A stretch of 58,689 nucleotides of DNA from NCBI GenBank assembly GCA_030592645.1, contig JAUVIR010000010.1, positions 1 to 58,689 of the forward strand. The letters are read 5' to 3'. The translations under genes were made by a program, and so were the position numbers. Source of the stretch: Candidatus Fermentibacterota bacterium (GTDB lineage: Bacteria > Fermentibacterota > Fermentibacteria > Fermentibacterales > JCC-6). This document shows positions 8,913 through 19,719 of the stretch, piece by piece. The notes below the pieces were generated by a model. That model had not been told where the DNA came from. It was given only the letters and a program-made list of their open reading frames with translations, and did no database searches. Numbering within the stretch: the stretch's first letter is position 1; each line of letters starts with the position of its first letter.

Positions 8913-11321
8913 TTAGAGGAGGTGGTAGGGGTCTACATCTATCTCAAGGCGGACGCCTTTATGGAAAGCACTCTCGAACCGTTTCATCACCTCTCGCGAA
9001 ATCCCGGCAAGAGTTTTCCTTGAAGGTGATTTTGCTATAACGCTCCATCTCCATCTTCTGTTAATACGCGGAAACGCCGCTTCAAGAACATCTGATATCG
9101 AAGCATCATTCCGGCTGACACCTCTTACAGAAGCATTTGCCGCCTTGTGAATCCTTCCTTTGTCAAGCCCGCTCCAAACGAACCGAACAAGATAGCCATA
9201 AGGAGGATACCCGAACGTTTTTCTTACTCCGCTCTCCCTTTTCCAGAAATCCGCAAAATCATGGTTTGCCGCTGCTTTTATCAAAGGGTTCTCTGGATTA
9301 TGCGTTTGAATGATCACCTCGCCTGGGATCTTTCCCCTTCCCGCTCTTCCGGCCACCTGGAGAATCAGTTGAAAAGTCCGTTCTGCTGCTCTAAAATCCG
9401 GGAACGCAAGCCCCATGTCAGCTGAGATCACTCCAACAAGTGTAACACCGGGAAAATCATGACCCTTGGCAACCATCTGCGTACCAAGAAGCACATCACC
9501 CTCTCCGTGCGCGAACCTGCTCAGTATATCCCAGTGCGCATCCTTGCCCCTGGTCGTATCGGCATCCATTCTGATCACTCGGGTTTCAGGCAGGAGCTTA
9601 CTAAAATACTCCTCGACTTTCTGTATGCCGGGTCCCATATGAGCGAACTCATCGAACCCGCACTGGGGGCATCTGACCATCGCTGCTTTCCAGTGATTAC
9701 AATAATGGCACCTCAGAACCTGCCCTTTTCTATGATATGTCAGCGTTACTCCGCAGTTGGGGCATTCCTCCCTGTATCCGCAGTTTCTGCACATCTGAGT
9801 CGGAGAGAAACCCCTGCGGTTAATAAGCACTATGCTCTGCTCTCTCTTTGCGGTTCTGCGCCCGATACCTTTGAGGAGTTCATCAGAAATTAGAGGGTGA
9901 TGCATACTTCCCTCATCGACCAGGACAGTCGAAGGCATCGGGATACCATCTATCCTGCTATCAAGCTCAAGAAGACGGTACCTTCCACTGTTCGCGTTTC
10001 CGTAGGACTCCATGGAAGGGCTGGCGGAGCCCAGGATAACCGGTATTCTTTCCATTCTTCCTCTTACCACCGCCACGTCCCTTGAATTGTATCTTGGCAG
10101 TTCGTTCTGCTTATAGCTGCTGTCATGCTCTTCATCCACAACGATGATTCCGAGATCGGGAAGCGGTGCGAAGACAGCGCTTCTGGGACCTATCACTATT
10201 CTCCGTTCTCCAAGTTTAGCCAGATTCCAGCTGTCGAGCCGCTCACCGGCAGTCATCCCGCTGTGAAGAACTGTGACAAGCCCTGGAAACCTCCTGCTGA
10301 AACGGGAAACTGTGAGGGGAGTAAGGGAAATTTCAGGAACCAGAACCAGGGCTGTTCGGCCTTTTGAGATAACTTCGGATATTGCTCTGAGGTAAACTTC
10401 CGTTTTGCCGCTTCCTGTAACACCATGAAGAACGAACACCTCATTTTGATCCAGGCTCTTTGTAATTACTCCGAAGGCATGTTCCTGAGCTTCGGAAAGT
10501 ACAGGAATATTCTTTTCCTTTTCGATATCTGATCTGATCAGAGATTCTCTGTACCTTCTGCGATAGGATTCTTTTACAATTCCTTTTTGTATAAGACCAG
10601 AAAGGGATGATGCTGTTGCGCCTGTGGTTCTTATCAGCTGTCTTCGGGTAACCGGTCCCTCACAGGTAGCCAGGTACAGGAGGATCTCGGCCTGGCGGGG
10701 GGCTGTGCGTTTCAATGCATCAGCTCTCCTGGTAAGCGTTGAATCCTCGACAGCAGCCTCGATTATTCTTTCCATAACCGGCTTCGGACCGGAAACAGGT
10801 TTCCATATCGTCCTGAGAACCCCACTCTTCTCAAGTACAGATAATTCCCGCTCCAGGGGATAGTCACTGCTCATACTGTCCCTGAGCAGTTTCACAGGAA
10901 TGCTCTTGCTGGCTGGAAGGAAAGTGCTGAATGGATGGGCAGGATCGATCTTACCGGTCAGGGTTACAACCCTTTCCGCTTTACCTGAGATTCCCGGAGG
11001 GTGAGCAGCTGCCATCATCATTCCAGGAGGTGCCTGGTAGTAATCTGCCGCCCACCTTGTAAGCTCCAGGACAGATCCGGGAAGAAGAGGATTTGCATCA
11101 AGTCTGCCCAGAACATCTTTCACTTCCAGCGCATTCGTCTTGTCTGCAGTAGTGTATCCCCACACATAACCTATGAGCCGGCCTGTTCCGAGCGGTACCG
11201 CTACTCTGCATCCCACAAGGTTACCGCCATCCAGTCCGGGGGGTATTGAGTATGTGAAGGATTGCCAGAGCGGCCTGTTGAGGACAACTTCTATCAGTCT
11301 GGAGTTCTTCTCAATTGTCAC
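8913..11321 (-). CDS. priA: primosomal protein N' (replication restart helicase PriA)
   Basis: GVTGSGKTEVYLRAI, VVDEEHDSSYKQ, cysteine-rich zinc region CRNCGYREECPNCGVTLTYHRKGQVLRCHYC. Likely start GTG 11321, overlapping the upstream TGA, rather than the ORF-track ATG 11477. Confidence 0.95.
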   Translation of the reverse strand: MTIEKNSRLIEVVLNRPLWQSFTYSIPPGLDGGNLVGCRVAVPLGTGRLIGYVWGYTTADKTNALEVKDVLGRLDANPLLPGSVLELTRWAADYYQAPPGMMMAAAHPPGISGKAERVVTLTGKIDPAHPFSTFLPASKSIPVKLLRDSMSSDYPLERELSVLEKSGVLRTIWKPVSGPKPVMERIIEAAVEDSTLTRRADALKRTAPRQAEILLYLATCEGPVTRRQLIRTTGATASSLSGLIQKGIVKESYRRRYRESLIRSDIEKEKNIPVLSEAQEHAFGVITKSLDQNEVFVLHGVTGSGKTEVYLRAISEVISKGRTALVLVPEISLTPLTVSRFSRRFPGLVTVLHSGMTAGERLDSWNLAKLGERRIVIGPRSAVFAPLPDLGIIVVDEEHDSSYKQNELPRYNSRDVAVVRGRMERIPVILGSASPSMESYGNANSGRYRLLELDSRIDGIPMPSTVLVDEGSMHHPLISDELLKGIGRRTAKREQSIVLINRRGFSPTQMCRNCGYREECPNCGVTLTYHRKGQVLRCHYCNHWKAAMVRCPQCGFDEFAHMGPGIQKVEEYFSKLLPETRVIRMDADTTRGKDAHWDILSRFAHGEGDVLLGTQMVAKGHDFPGVTLVGVISADMGLAFPDFRAAERTFQLILQVAGRAGRGKIPGEVIIQTHNPENPLIKAAANHDFADFWKRESGVRKTFGYPPYGYLVRFVWSGLDKGRIHKAANASVRGVSRNDASISDVLEAAFPRINRRWRWSVIAKSPSRKTLAGISREVMKRFESAFHKGVRLEIDVDPYHLL

Positions 11322-12616
11322 CTGGAAAGAGGGTTTCCCTGAATTCTGCTTGCTCTGTCCAGAATCAGCTGCCTTGCTCCGCTGATCTTCATGGGAAGCG
11401 AAGGCAACGTCGGGAATTCCCCGTTCTGATATACGGTTCTGCCTGCTACCATGGTCAATACGATCCTCTCGGGCCATATAAGCTCAAGAATGTATCTCAC
11501 CGGATCTTCTGAGAGCTCAAGTTCTTCCCATTCCTCATCGGAGGGTTTGATAAGAGTGATATCCGCAGCAAAATTCTCGGCAATCCTTCCCGTATTCTTC
11601 CATCCGAGTGCGCAGGCAGCCGAGCGCGATGCGCTGTTGAACCAGAATTCTGAATCTATTGCAGCAGATGATTTCACAATTGACGCAAGGCCCATTGCAA
11701 GACGAAGATCACCTGCCAGATCCAGCCTGTTGTTGCATGCCGCGCCATCGCTTGCAACAGCCACCCTGATGTTCCCGTTACGCATGGCGGGAATATCCGC
11801 GATACCGCTTCCAAGCCTGAGATTGGTCCAGGGACAATGTACCGCTGTTGTGCCTGATTCACGGAGGATCTGCATTTCCCCATCCTGAAGGTGTATGCAG
11901 TGGGCAAGCAATGTATCCGGACCGGTGAAACCTTTGTTCTGAAGAAAATGCACATTGCCGCGACTCTCCCTCAGGACAGGATGACTGATCTCATCCTGAG
12001 ATTCGGAAGCATGGGTTGTTCTTTTTACACCAGAAGGGATCTCAGCCATCCAGTCCCAGAGACTGTCTGAGCATGAAAGGGCGAACCTGGGTGTATACGC
12101 GTAAGTCACATGATCACCGCAGGATTTCTTGATCCTTTCAGTTTCCTCCACAAGCCAGGAGAGTTCCCCGGTCATCCAGTCTGGTCCAACATCCATAAGA
12201 GAATTCCCGACAAGAGCGCGTGCGCCGGATCTCCTGAGAATATCTACAGTAACTTCTGAATGCCTGAGTACTCCCATATCGAGAAGCCCGGTACACCCTG
12301 ATGAGAATAACTCCCTCAATGACTGGATCACCGATACAGCAAGAGTGTCTGGAGTATGAGATGCCTCGAAGGGCCAGATCCTGTTCTCAAGCCAGGGGAG
12401 AAGAGATTTCCCTTCAGCCATGCCGCGGAACAGTGTCTGTCCAAGATGAACATGCGTCTGTATCAGGCCGGGTACCGCGATACAGTTTTTCCATTCCCCG
12501 GCGGTGTTCTGTCTGGTGATGGATTTAATTGAACCGTTCTCCAGTTCAATTGAAAACCCGCCAGGGATGAATTTCCCGTTATCGATGATTCCAGCTGTAT
12601 CAAGTACTTTTTCCAT
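11318..12616 (-). CDS. amidohydrolase, chlorohydrolase / SAH-guanine deaminase-like (Atz/Trz superfamily)
   Basis: QTHVHLGQTLFRGMAEGKSLLPWLENRIWPFEA; THASES; LAHCIHL; ASDGAACNNRLDL. Likely start ATG 12616. Confidence 0.82.
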   Translation of the reverse strand: MEKVLDTAGIIDNGKFIPGGFSIELENGSIKSITRQNTAGEWKNCIAVPGLIQTHVHLGQTLFRGMAEGKSLLPWLENRIWPFEASHTPDTLAVSVIQSLRELFSSGCTGLLDMGVLRHSEVTVDILRRSGARALVGNSLMDVGPDWMTGELSWLVEETERIKKSCGDHVTYAYTPRFALSCSDSLWDWMAEIPSGVKRTTHASESQDEISHPVLRESRGNVHFLQNKGFTGPDTLLAHCIHLQDGEMQILRESGTTAVHCPWTNLRLGSGIADIPAMRNGNIRVAVASDGAACNNRLDLAGDLRLAMGLASIVKSSAAIDSEFWFNSASRSAACALGWKNTGRIAENFAADITLIKPSDEEWEELELSEDPVRYILELIWPERIVLTMVAGRTVYQNGEFPTLPSLPMKISGARQLILDRASRIQGNPLSR

Positions 12617-12758
12617 AGCAGTATTATGCACCATTCTTATGCTGCTTGAAAAGCACAGCGTAATTTTCGGGACACTTTCATAAAATCTTATTAGATTCAT
12701 TTGATTAATCGAATGATCCACAGCACTCATTTAGATATCTTGCCGGAGGCAGGTTTCC

Positions 12759-14072
12759 ATGAAAGCTTTCACTCTACTGTTATTGCCTTTTGTTATTTCC
12801 CTTTCCGCAGCTGATTTTGAAACAAGACAGCTTGAGAACGGTTTAACTGTTATTGTCAGCCCCGATGATACTTCTCCCGTTGTAACGATCTGTATTGCCG
12901 TGAAGACTGGAGCAACATGCGAGACTCCCGAAACAAATGGACTGGCTCATTTTTACGAGCATATGTTCTTCAAAGGTAACGAAGCTCTGCCGGATCAGAC
13001 CGCCTACAACCGCAGAATGGGAGAGCTTGGAATACTGCAGAACGGTACTACATACCCTGAGAGGGTTCAGTATTTTCTCACCCTGGGAAGCGAGAATTTC
13101 CAGGAGGGGCTCGAGTTCATGTACGATGCAATTACCTCGCCTCTATTCGATATGGAAGAGATGGAGAGGGAACGGGAAGTAATAATGAACGAGCATGACA
13201 GGGGACTTACGCATCCTTTTTACAATCTTTCGCTTGCGAGGGAAGAAGTTATCTACACCGATGCCCCCTGGAGACAGAGCCCCATCGGCGTTCCGGAAGT
13301 AATCCAGGCCGCGGCTCCTCCTGCAATGCATGCTTTTCAGGAGCATTATTACACGCCTGACAATTCAGCTCTGATAATAGCCGGGGACGTCGAGTATGAA
13401 GAAGCTTTCAGACTCGCTGAAGAGCAGTTCGCAGGATGGGAGTATGGAGGCTTGAGCAATTACGACAGTCTCCCGAGGCTTATCAGCATCGAGAGGGATA
13501 CCACTGTTTTTGTTGACAGCCCCTCAGGTGCTGGATACGTGTCTGTTGTGTACGAAGGGCCATCGATTTCCACCAATCCGGGAGACAGTTATCCTGCAGA
13601 CGTATGGGGTTCGTACCTTTCCCTCATGAGCAGGGAATTCTACACTGATCTTGTTACCAACGGACCCTTCATCAATATATACGGTTCGTATTATACGCAG
13701 CGTTTTTCACCTTCGATAACTTTTGCCGGAATGGTGCCGCCGGACAGAGCTGAAGAGGCGCTTGCTCTTCTTCTCGAGGAGATCGAGCAGCTTCAGTCCC
13801 CCGATTATTACGATGAAGAGGGTTTGCTGCTGGCGAAAGAGGATCTTTATCGTCACAGGATTCTGGCTGAGGAGACTTCCAGAGATGTTGCCGTGGAATC
13901 CATGCCTTTCTGGTGGGTAGTTGCAGGCAGCCTGGATTATTACGTTACATACCAGGACAGCCTTGATGTTGTAGAACCGTCCGATATTAGCGAATTTATC
14001 GGAACCTGGATTGTGAATAAACCCCGCGTCGCCTTTGTACTGATGCCTCTTGATGGAGAGGAGAACCGCTGA
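12759..14072 (+). CDS. M16 family zinc peptidase (catalytic subunit)
   Basis: Signal peptide; inverted zinc motif HFYEH in LAHFYEHMFFKGN; ERQxxxxE-like region EREREVIMNEHDR. Confidence 0.9.
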   Translation: MKAFTLLLLPFVISLSAADFETRQLENGLTVIVSPDDTSPVVTICIAVKTGATCETPETNGLAHFYEHMFFKGNEALPDQTAYNRRMGELGILQNGTTYPERVQYFLTLGSENFQEGLEFMYDAITSPLFDMEEMEREREVIMNEHDRGLTHPFYNLSLAREEVIYTDAPWRQSPIGVPEVIQAAAPPAMHAFQEHYYTPDNSALIIAGDVEYEEAFRLAEEQFAGWEYGGLSNYDSLPRLISIERDTTVFVDSPSGAGYVSVVYEGPSISTNPGDSYPADVWGSYLSLMSREFYTDLVTNGPFINIYGSYYTQRFSPSITFAGMVPPDRAEEALALLLEEIEQLQSPDYYDEEGLLLAKEDLYRHRILAEETSRDVAVESMPFWWVVAGSLDYYVTYQDSLDVVEPSDISEFIGTWIVNKPRVAFVLMPLDGEENR

Positions 14073-15376
14073 TGAAGATCATCTTTCTTGCGTTTGCAGT
14101 TCTGCTTGGTTCGCTGAATGCGTCGGTCCCGGGGAATGTGGAGGAATTCACTCTATCCAACGGCATCCCTGTTATCACCAGAACTATTGACAACAATGAA
14201 ATTGAGGGTGTTTCTCTTTTCATAATAGGTGGTTCCAGCGCGTTGACGGAAGAGACTCAGGGTCTTGAAAGATTTTCACTCGAATGCGCCATGATGGGCT
14301 CAGAGGATTATCCCGGACCAGAATGGCGCGAACTGATGGATAGAACGCAGGCTGAATGGACAAGCAGTTTCAATTACGATTACAGCAGGTATCATCTTAG
14401 ATGTATCAGAGAGGACCTGCCGGCCCTCCTTTCCGCCTTCGGAAACTCACTGCTGAACCCGGAGCTTGAGGAGCAGGCATTTGAGCAGGTACGTACAAGT
14501 ACAATTCAGGACCTGCAGGAGAAGTACAGCGACCCGGACAGCTGGATCTGGTTTGTGGCCAACGATGCATTCATGCCCGGACACACATACAGGCGGCTTC
14601 CAGATGGCACTCTCGAGACCATTTCAGGCTTCACAATAGACGATGTCTCAAATATGCTTGAGCAGAGAATACGCTCGGGAAATCTGCTTATTACACACGC
14701 CGGACCAACGCAGCCCCAGGAGCTGCAGAATATACTGGAGCTTGCCTTCGGAGATATTCCGGAAGGCGGACAGGAGTACCCGCAGGTTGAACCCTTTGCG
14801 GTGAACACTGATACGATTGTTGTTCAGCATAGAGAGGTGCCCACAGCCTATGCTGTTGTTAAATTCAACGCTCCCCCGCAGGGCCATGAAGATCTCCTGC
14901 CTTTCCGTACCGCCGTTACAGTTGTTTACGATCTCCTCTGGCAGGTGCTTAGAACCGATTATGCTCTTACATACGCAACATATTCCGGTGCAACTAATTA
15001 TAGAGAAAACTGGGGTTACATGTACGTCAGCTCTCCGCAGCCCGTGCTTGCATGCTCGCTTATGGCAGGAGTACTTGCGGACGTGATAGAGAATCCTGTT
15101 GATGAAGATATAGTCAGGGGAACGATAGAGAAGAGCAGAACACGGGCGAATCTCATGGCTGCGAGCAAGGATGATCAGTGCTGGATGATGGGGAATTTTG
15201 AGATCTGCACTGGAGACTGGCGAAACGCTTATACAGTATTCGATCATATTTCGGAACTGTCATCCGCCGACCTCAGTGCAGTACTGGACAGATGGGTAGA
15301 ATTCGGAGGCTGGGGAATTATAGCTGACACAACAGTTGTTTCTATTGATCACCTTCAGCCCTGGCCACTTAAGTAG
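14072..15376 (+). CDS. M16 family peptidase-like protein (non-catalytic partner)
   Basis: M16-like fold pattern with start/stop overlap to the preceding gene; HxxEH replaced (LERFSLECAMMG). Confidence 0.85.
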   Translation: MKIIFLAFAVLLGSLNASVPGNVEEFTLSNGIPVITRTIDNNEIEGVSLFIIGGSSALTEETQGLERFSLECAMMGSEDYPGPEWRELMDRTQAEWTSSFNYDYSRYHLRCIREDLPALLSAFGNSLLNPELEEQAFEQVRTSTIQDLQEKYSDPDSWIWFVANDAFMPGHTYRRLPDGTLETISGFTIDDVSNMLEQRIRSGNLLITHAGPTQPQELQNILELAFGDIPEGGQEYPQVEPFAVNTDTIVVQHREVPTAYAVVKFNAPPQGHEDLLPFRTAVTVVYDLLWQVLRTDYALTYATYSGATNYRENWGYMYVSSPQPVLACSLMAGVLADVIENPVDEDIVRGTIEKSRTRANLMAASKDDQCWMMGNFEICTGDWRNAYTVFDHISELSSADLSAVLDRWVEFGGWGIIADTTVVSIDHLQPWPLK

Positions 15377-15386
15377 GGGGATTGCT

Positions 15387-15716
15387 ATGAAGTATTGTTT
15401 TGCGATTATCATTGTTTTTATAGTTTCGTGCGGTACAACGCAGCGTATTCAGATCGACTACCTTCAGTATACAGGATCGACTCAGGTTATGGCGGTCGGT
15501 ACACGTTCTGAAACAGTAGTGTTTGAGGATTTCGAGACCGGGGAGCGCTTCGCTCTGGTGGGTGATCTCGCTCGAGAACTTGTTCCGCAGTATGGCCTTC
15601 CAGTTGTAATAACTGTAATTCCGACTGAAGAAGGCTGGTCAATGGATCCTGATCTCCAGAAATTTGAGCTTATTGAATACGTAATGATTGGATCAGAGGT
15701 GGGCACATACGAGTGA
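15387..15716 (+). CDS. small putative lipoprotein
   Basis: MKYCFAIIIVFIVSCGTTQ, lipobox-like; start ATG 15387 preceded by AGGGGG. Confidence 0.6.
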   Translation: MKYCFAIIIVFIVSCGTTQRIQIDYLQYTGSTQVMAVGTRSETVVFEDFETGERFALVGDLARELVPQYGLPVVITVIPTEEGWSMDPDLQKFELIEYVMIGSEVGTYE

Positions 15717-15783
15717 TCATTCCGATCGATACGATCTGCTGATCAGCCCATGAATTCTGAGCACTTGAGCTGAAGGGAAGCTT

Positions 15784-17583
15784 TTGAAGTCAGTATCAAA
15801 TAAAAAAGGTATGAGCAGGTCCAGCCTGAAGCTGCTGTTCAAGAGGGTCCTCAAACATAAGAAGGCTATCGGCCTCGGACTTTGTACTCTCGTAATAGTG
15901 GATGCAATGCAGCTCATTGTTCCAAAGGTATTCCAAAGGGTTATAGACAGTCTTGCCAGTGGAATGGCGACCAACTCCCTTCTTCTTAAGCTGGGACTTG
16001 TAATACTCGGACTTTATCTGGTTATGGGTATCTTCAGGTTCTTCTGGAGATATCTTGTTATCGGTTCGGCTCACAGGATCGACAGGAACATAAGGCAGGA
16101 ACTCTACGATCATCTTCAGACACTGTCCCCGCAGTATTACGATCAGACCAAGGTGGGCGATATCATGGCCCATGCAACAAACGATATCAGCGCCGTACGA
16201 ATGGCAACAGGTATTGCGACAATAGCGTCGTTCGATGCCATATTTCTTTCTCTGTCCAGCATCACCATCATGCTGATCATGAACTGGAAACTTACTCTTA
16301 TCACCATGATACCGCTTCCATTCATCGCTCTGATGATGCTTAAATTCGGCGCTTTGATCCATAAGAGATTTGAATCCGTTCAGAAGGCTTTTTCCACCCT
16401 TACCGAGAAAGCTCAGGAATCCCTTTCAGGGGTGAGGGTTATAAAAGCCTATGGAGATGAGAAATCGGAGGACAGATTCTTCTCCGAGAAAGCGGAGGAG
16501 TGTGTCTTTCAGAATGTGAAGCTTGCCCGTATATGGGGAATGTTCCAGCCTATGATCGGTGCTCTCGCTATGGCGAGCATGGCAATACTGCTTGGCGCAG
16601 GCGGTTCGATGGTTGTGAAGGGCATCATCTCCCTGGGCGAATTCGTCGCTTTTTCCAGTTACCTGATGATGCTTATATGGCCGATGATAGCGATTGGATG
16701 GGTTGTCAATCTGCTTCAGAGAGGTGCTGCGAGCATGGACAGGCTCCAGAAGATATTCACGACTCTGCCTGATATCGTAGATGGCCCCGATGATGTCGAT
16801 CCTGATCCAGCCATATTGGTGAAAAACCTTTCTTTCACCTATTCCGGAACCGAGATAGAGGTTCTCAAGGATATATCCTTCCAGCTGCCGGCTGGCGGGA
16901 CACTTGGTATTGTCGGGCGCACCGGATCGGGCAAAACAACGCTTGTTGAGCTTCTGATGAGACTGTACGACCCTCCTGAAGGTACGGTTTACCTCGGGGG
17001 AGTAGATGTTCATGAAATGAAGCTTGCAAACATACGGGGAATGTTCGGTTACGTTCCTCAGGAGACATTTCTGTTCGCCATGTCCATTGCTGACAATATT
17101 GCCTTCGGCAACAATAGCATATCCCGCGAAATGATAGAGGAACTATCTTCTGTTGTTGATATAGACAGAGAGATACAGGGTTTTACCGATGGATACGACA
17201 CAACTGTGGGAGAGAGGGGGGTTACGCTCTCCGGAGGCCAGAAGCAGAGGGTAGCAATTGCCAGGGCACTTGCTGTGAAACCCAGAATACTGGTTCTGGA
17301 TGATTCTCTTTCCAGTGTCGATACCGAAACAGAAGCCGCCATTCTGAAGCGGCTCAAGAAGGACATAAGCGATCTTACGAGTATTCTCATCGCCCACAGG
17401 ATAAGCACAATTCAGAATGCTGACAATATCATCGTAATGGATGACGGCAGGGTAGTCGAGCATGGAACCCACGATGAACTTCTGGAGCATGACGGATTCT
17501 ATGCTGAGCTTTTCAGAATGCAGCAGCTGGAGGAGGAAGCGAAGAAGGAAGAAACCTCTGATACTGAAGGAGGTGAGGACTGA
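15784..17583 (+). CDS. ABC transporter, exporter half (TMD-NBD), degenerate-site subunit
   Basis: GRTGSGKTTL Walker A, LSGGQKQRVAIARAL signature, Walker B followed by Asp (ILVLDDSLSSVD). Start TTG 15784 or ATG 15811. Confidence 0.93.
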   Translation: MKSVSNKKGMSRSSLKLLFKRVLKHKKAIGLGLCTLVIVDAMQLIVPKVFQRVIDSLASGMATNSLLLKLGLVILGLYLVMGIFRFFWRYLVIGSAHRIDRNIRQELYDHLQTLSPQYYDQTKVGDIMAHATNDISAVRMATGIATIASFDAIFLSLSSITIMLIMNWKLTLITMIPLPFIALMMLKFGALIHKRFESVQKAFSTLTEKAQESLSGVRVIKAYGDEKSEDRFFSEKAEECVFQNVKLARIWGMFQPMIGALAMASMAILLGAGGSMVVKGIISLGEFVAFSSYLMMLIWPMIAIGWVVNLLQRGAASMDRLQKIFTTLPDIVDGPDDVDPDPAILVKNLSFTYSGTEIEVLKDISFQLPAGGTLGIVGRTGSGKTTLVELLMRLYDPPEGTVYLGGVDVHEMKLANIRGMFGYVPQETFLFAMSIADNIAFGNNSISREMIEELSSVVDIDREIQGFTDGYDTTVGERGVTLSGGQKQRVAIARALAVKPRILVLDDSLSSVDTETEAAILKRLKKDISDLTSILIAHRISTIQNADNIIVMDDGRVVEHGTHDELLEHDGFYAELFRMQQLEEEAKKEETSDTEGGED

Positions 17584-19670
17584 TGCACGGTAGTCCATTT
17601 GTAGAAGACGCTGCCGGAGGGAAGCTGTACGACCGCGACCTGATAAGGAGGCTGCTTCGCTATGTGAAGCCGCATCGGCGCCTGATCTTCCTGGCCATGT
17701 TCTTCATGGTGGTAACCGCCGGGATCGAGCTGCTCATCCCATACATTACAAAAGTGGGAATTGATAATTACCTGGCGAAGCTCTATCAGATTTACTCTGC
17801 TCCCGAGGCGGTATGTACGGAATTTGTTGAATCTTCTGTGGATACAACAGACTTCATTCCCGTTTCAGCGGACACACTTCTCCTGGTCCGGAAATCTGCG
17901 CTCGACAGAATGGACCCCGCGCAGCGGGTTGAGATGGAAGAGGAAGGCAACCTCTCAAGGGAGACGTACTACCTCTTTCCGGCGGACAGGTACAACGATC
18001 GTACGGGCTCCGTCATGGACGGATACTGGCTTGTCCCGGAGACGGAACTCTCCAGTGTTTCCATATCTGTGATTGTAGATGTCAGAGGCGATGATATCGC
18101 CGGTGTAAGCAGGCTCGCATGGATACTGGGTTTGCTGATACTCATCAGCCTGGCGGCCGGATACGGTCATGTGATGACCCTGGTTATTGCGGGACAGAGA
18201 TCCATGTTTGATGTTAGAACTGAGCTTTTCAGGCATATTCAGCGATTGTCACTCAGTTTCTATTCACAGAACCCCATAGGCAGGCTTGTTACCAGGGTAA
18301 CCAACGATATAGAAGCTCTCAATGAAATGTTCACCGCAGTTCTTGTGAACCTTGTCAAGGATGTTATTCTGATAGTCGGTACAGCCATTATCCTCTTTCT
18401 GCTGAACTGGAGACTCGCCCTGGTATCCCTTGCAGTTACTCCTGTTTTCATAATCGTTACTGTGATCTTCCGCGTAAAAGCGAGGGGCGCTTATAGAGCT
18501 GTAAGGAAGTTCCTGGCAAAACTTAACTCCCGGCTGTCGGAGGATCTCAGCGGAATCAAGATCGTTCAGGTTTTCAGGCAGGAGAAAAGGCGCAGGGACG
18601 AATATCAGGAGACCAACAGAAACTATTTCAAAGCTAACATGAAGCAGATGGTCATCTTTGGTGTCTTCAGACCGCTGATCGAGATAACAGCGTCCGTCGG
18701 TATCGCTCTTGTGCTGGTTTACGGTGGAGGCAGTGTTCTCAAAGGCGGTCTTACAATAGGTGCGCTTGTTGCCTTCATTAGCTACGTAAGACAGATGTTC
18801 CAGCCACTTGCTGACATAAGCCAGAAATACAACATAATGCAGAGCGCCATGGCTGCAGGGGAGAGGATATTCGGAATACTCGATACCGAGCCCGAGATAG
18901 CCGATAAACCTTCCGCAAAGGAAACAACCATGACAGGCGCTATCGAATTCGATAACGTGACCTTCTCCTACGAAACTGACAAGAATGTACTTCGTCATAT
19001 CAGTTTCAAGGTTGAATCAGGGAAGAGTGTTGCGCTGGTAGGTCCTACAGGAGCAGGTAAGACTTCCATAATCAGCCTTCTATGCAGATTCTACGATGTT
19101 GATTCAGGCAGGATACTCCTGGATGGTATCGATCTCCGGGATCTGCCGATACAGACGTTGAGGGAAAGCATTTCCATAGTCCTGCAGGACGCATTCATAT
19201 TCAGCAGGAGTATAGAGGACAATATACGTCTGGGACAGAATCTTACGAGAGAAGAAGTGCGGGAAGCCGCGGACATGGTTCAGGTCACACCATTCATAGA
19301 GAAACTGCCGGAGGGTTTTGATACCGTAATGGCTGAGCGGGGAGCCACCCTTTCAACCGGACAGAAACAGCTAATCTGTTTCGCCAGAGCTCTTGCTCAC
19401 GATCCGAGGATTCTCGTGCTTGATGAAGCCACGAGTAACGTTGATCCTGCAACTGAACAGCTGATACAGAATGCCATAGATGTGCTTATGAAGAATCGTA
19501 CCAGTATAGTGGTAGCCCACAGGCTCAGCACAATACAGAAGGCTGATCAGATACTGGTAATAGATGACGGAAGAATCCTTGAGCGGGGCAATCATCAGGA
19601 ACTGCTTGCAAGAAGAGGTATCTACTACAATCTCTACCTTCTTCAGTACGCGCCGAACGATAGTTCCTGA
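17583..19670 (+). CDS. ABC transporter, exporter half (TMD-NBD), canonical-site subunit
   Basis: GPTGAGKTSI, LSTGQKQLICFARAL, ILVLDEATSNVD. About 100-aa insertion after the first TM helix. Start overlaps the stop of the partner gene. Confidence 0.93.
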   Translation: MHGSPFVEDAAGGKLYDRDLIRRLLRYVKPHRRLIFLAMFFMVVTAGIELLIPYITKVGIDNYLAKLYQIYSAPEAVCTEFVESSVDTTDFIPVSADTLLLVRKSALDRMDPAQRVEMEEEGNLSRETYYLFPADRYNDRTGSVMDGYWLVPETELSSVSISVIVDVRGDDIAGVSRLAWILGLLILISLAAGYGHVMTLVIAGQRSMFDVRTELFRHIQRLSLSFYSQNPIGRLVTRVTNDIEALNEMFTAVLVNLVKDVILIVGTAIILFLLNWRLALVSLAVTPVFIIVTVIFRVKARGAYRAVRKFLAKLNSRLSEDLSGIKIVQVFRQEKRRRDEYQETNRNYFKANMKQMVIFGVFRPLIEITASVGIALVLVYGGGSVLKGGLTIGALVAFISYVRQMFQPLADISQKYNIMQSAMAAGERIFGILDTEPEIADKPSAKETTMTGAIEFDNVTFSYETDKNVLRHISFKVESGKSVALVGPTGAGKTSIISLLCRFYDVDSGRILLDGIDLRDLPIQTLRESISIVLQDAFIFSRSIEDNIRLGQNLTREEVREAADMVQVTPFIEKLPEGFDTVMAERGATLSTGQKQLICFARALAHDPRILVLDEATSNVDPATEQLIQNAIDVLMKNRTSIVVAHRLSTIQKADQILVIDDGRILERGNHQELLARRGIYYNLYLLQYAPNDSS

Positions 19671-19719
19671 TCCTTGATCGTCAAGCAGCAGGAATTCCAT
19701 CACTGAATCGGGGGCGGGA

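Noticed and set aside
8913-8935. Target-site duplication for the Y1 element
   Set aside because: Flanking CTCTA and TTAGAG are inverted relative to each other rather than direct duplicates, and Y1 elements normally make no TSD.
11322-11477. Extra 52 residues at the priA N-terminus (ORF-track start 11477)
   Set aside because: They overlap the amidohydrolase coding sequence and lack conservation; GTG 11321 overlapping the TGA is the more plausible start.
14648-15247. 199-aa minus-strand ORF in the second M16 gene
   Set aside because: Shadow ORF antisense to an M16-like coding sequence.
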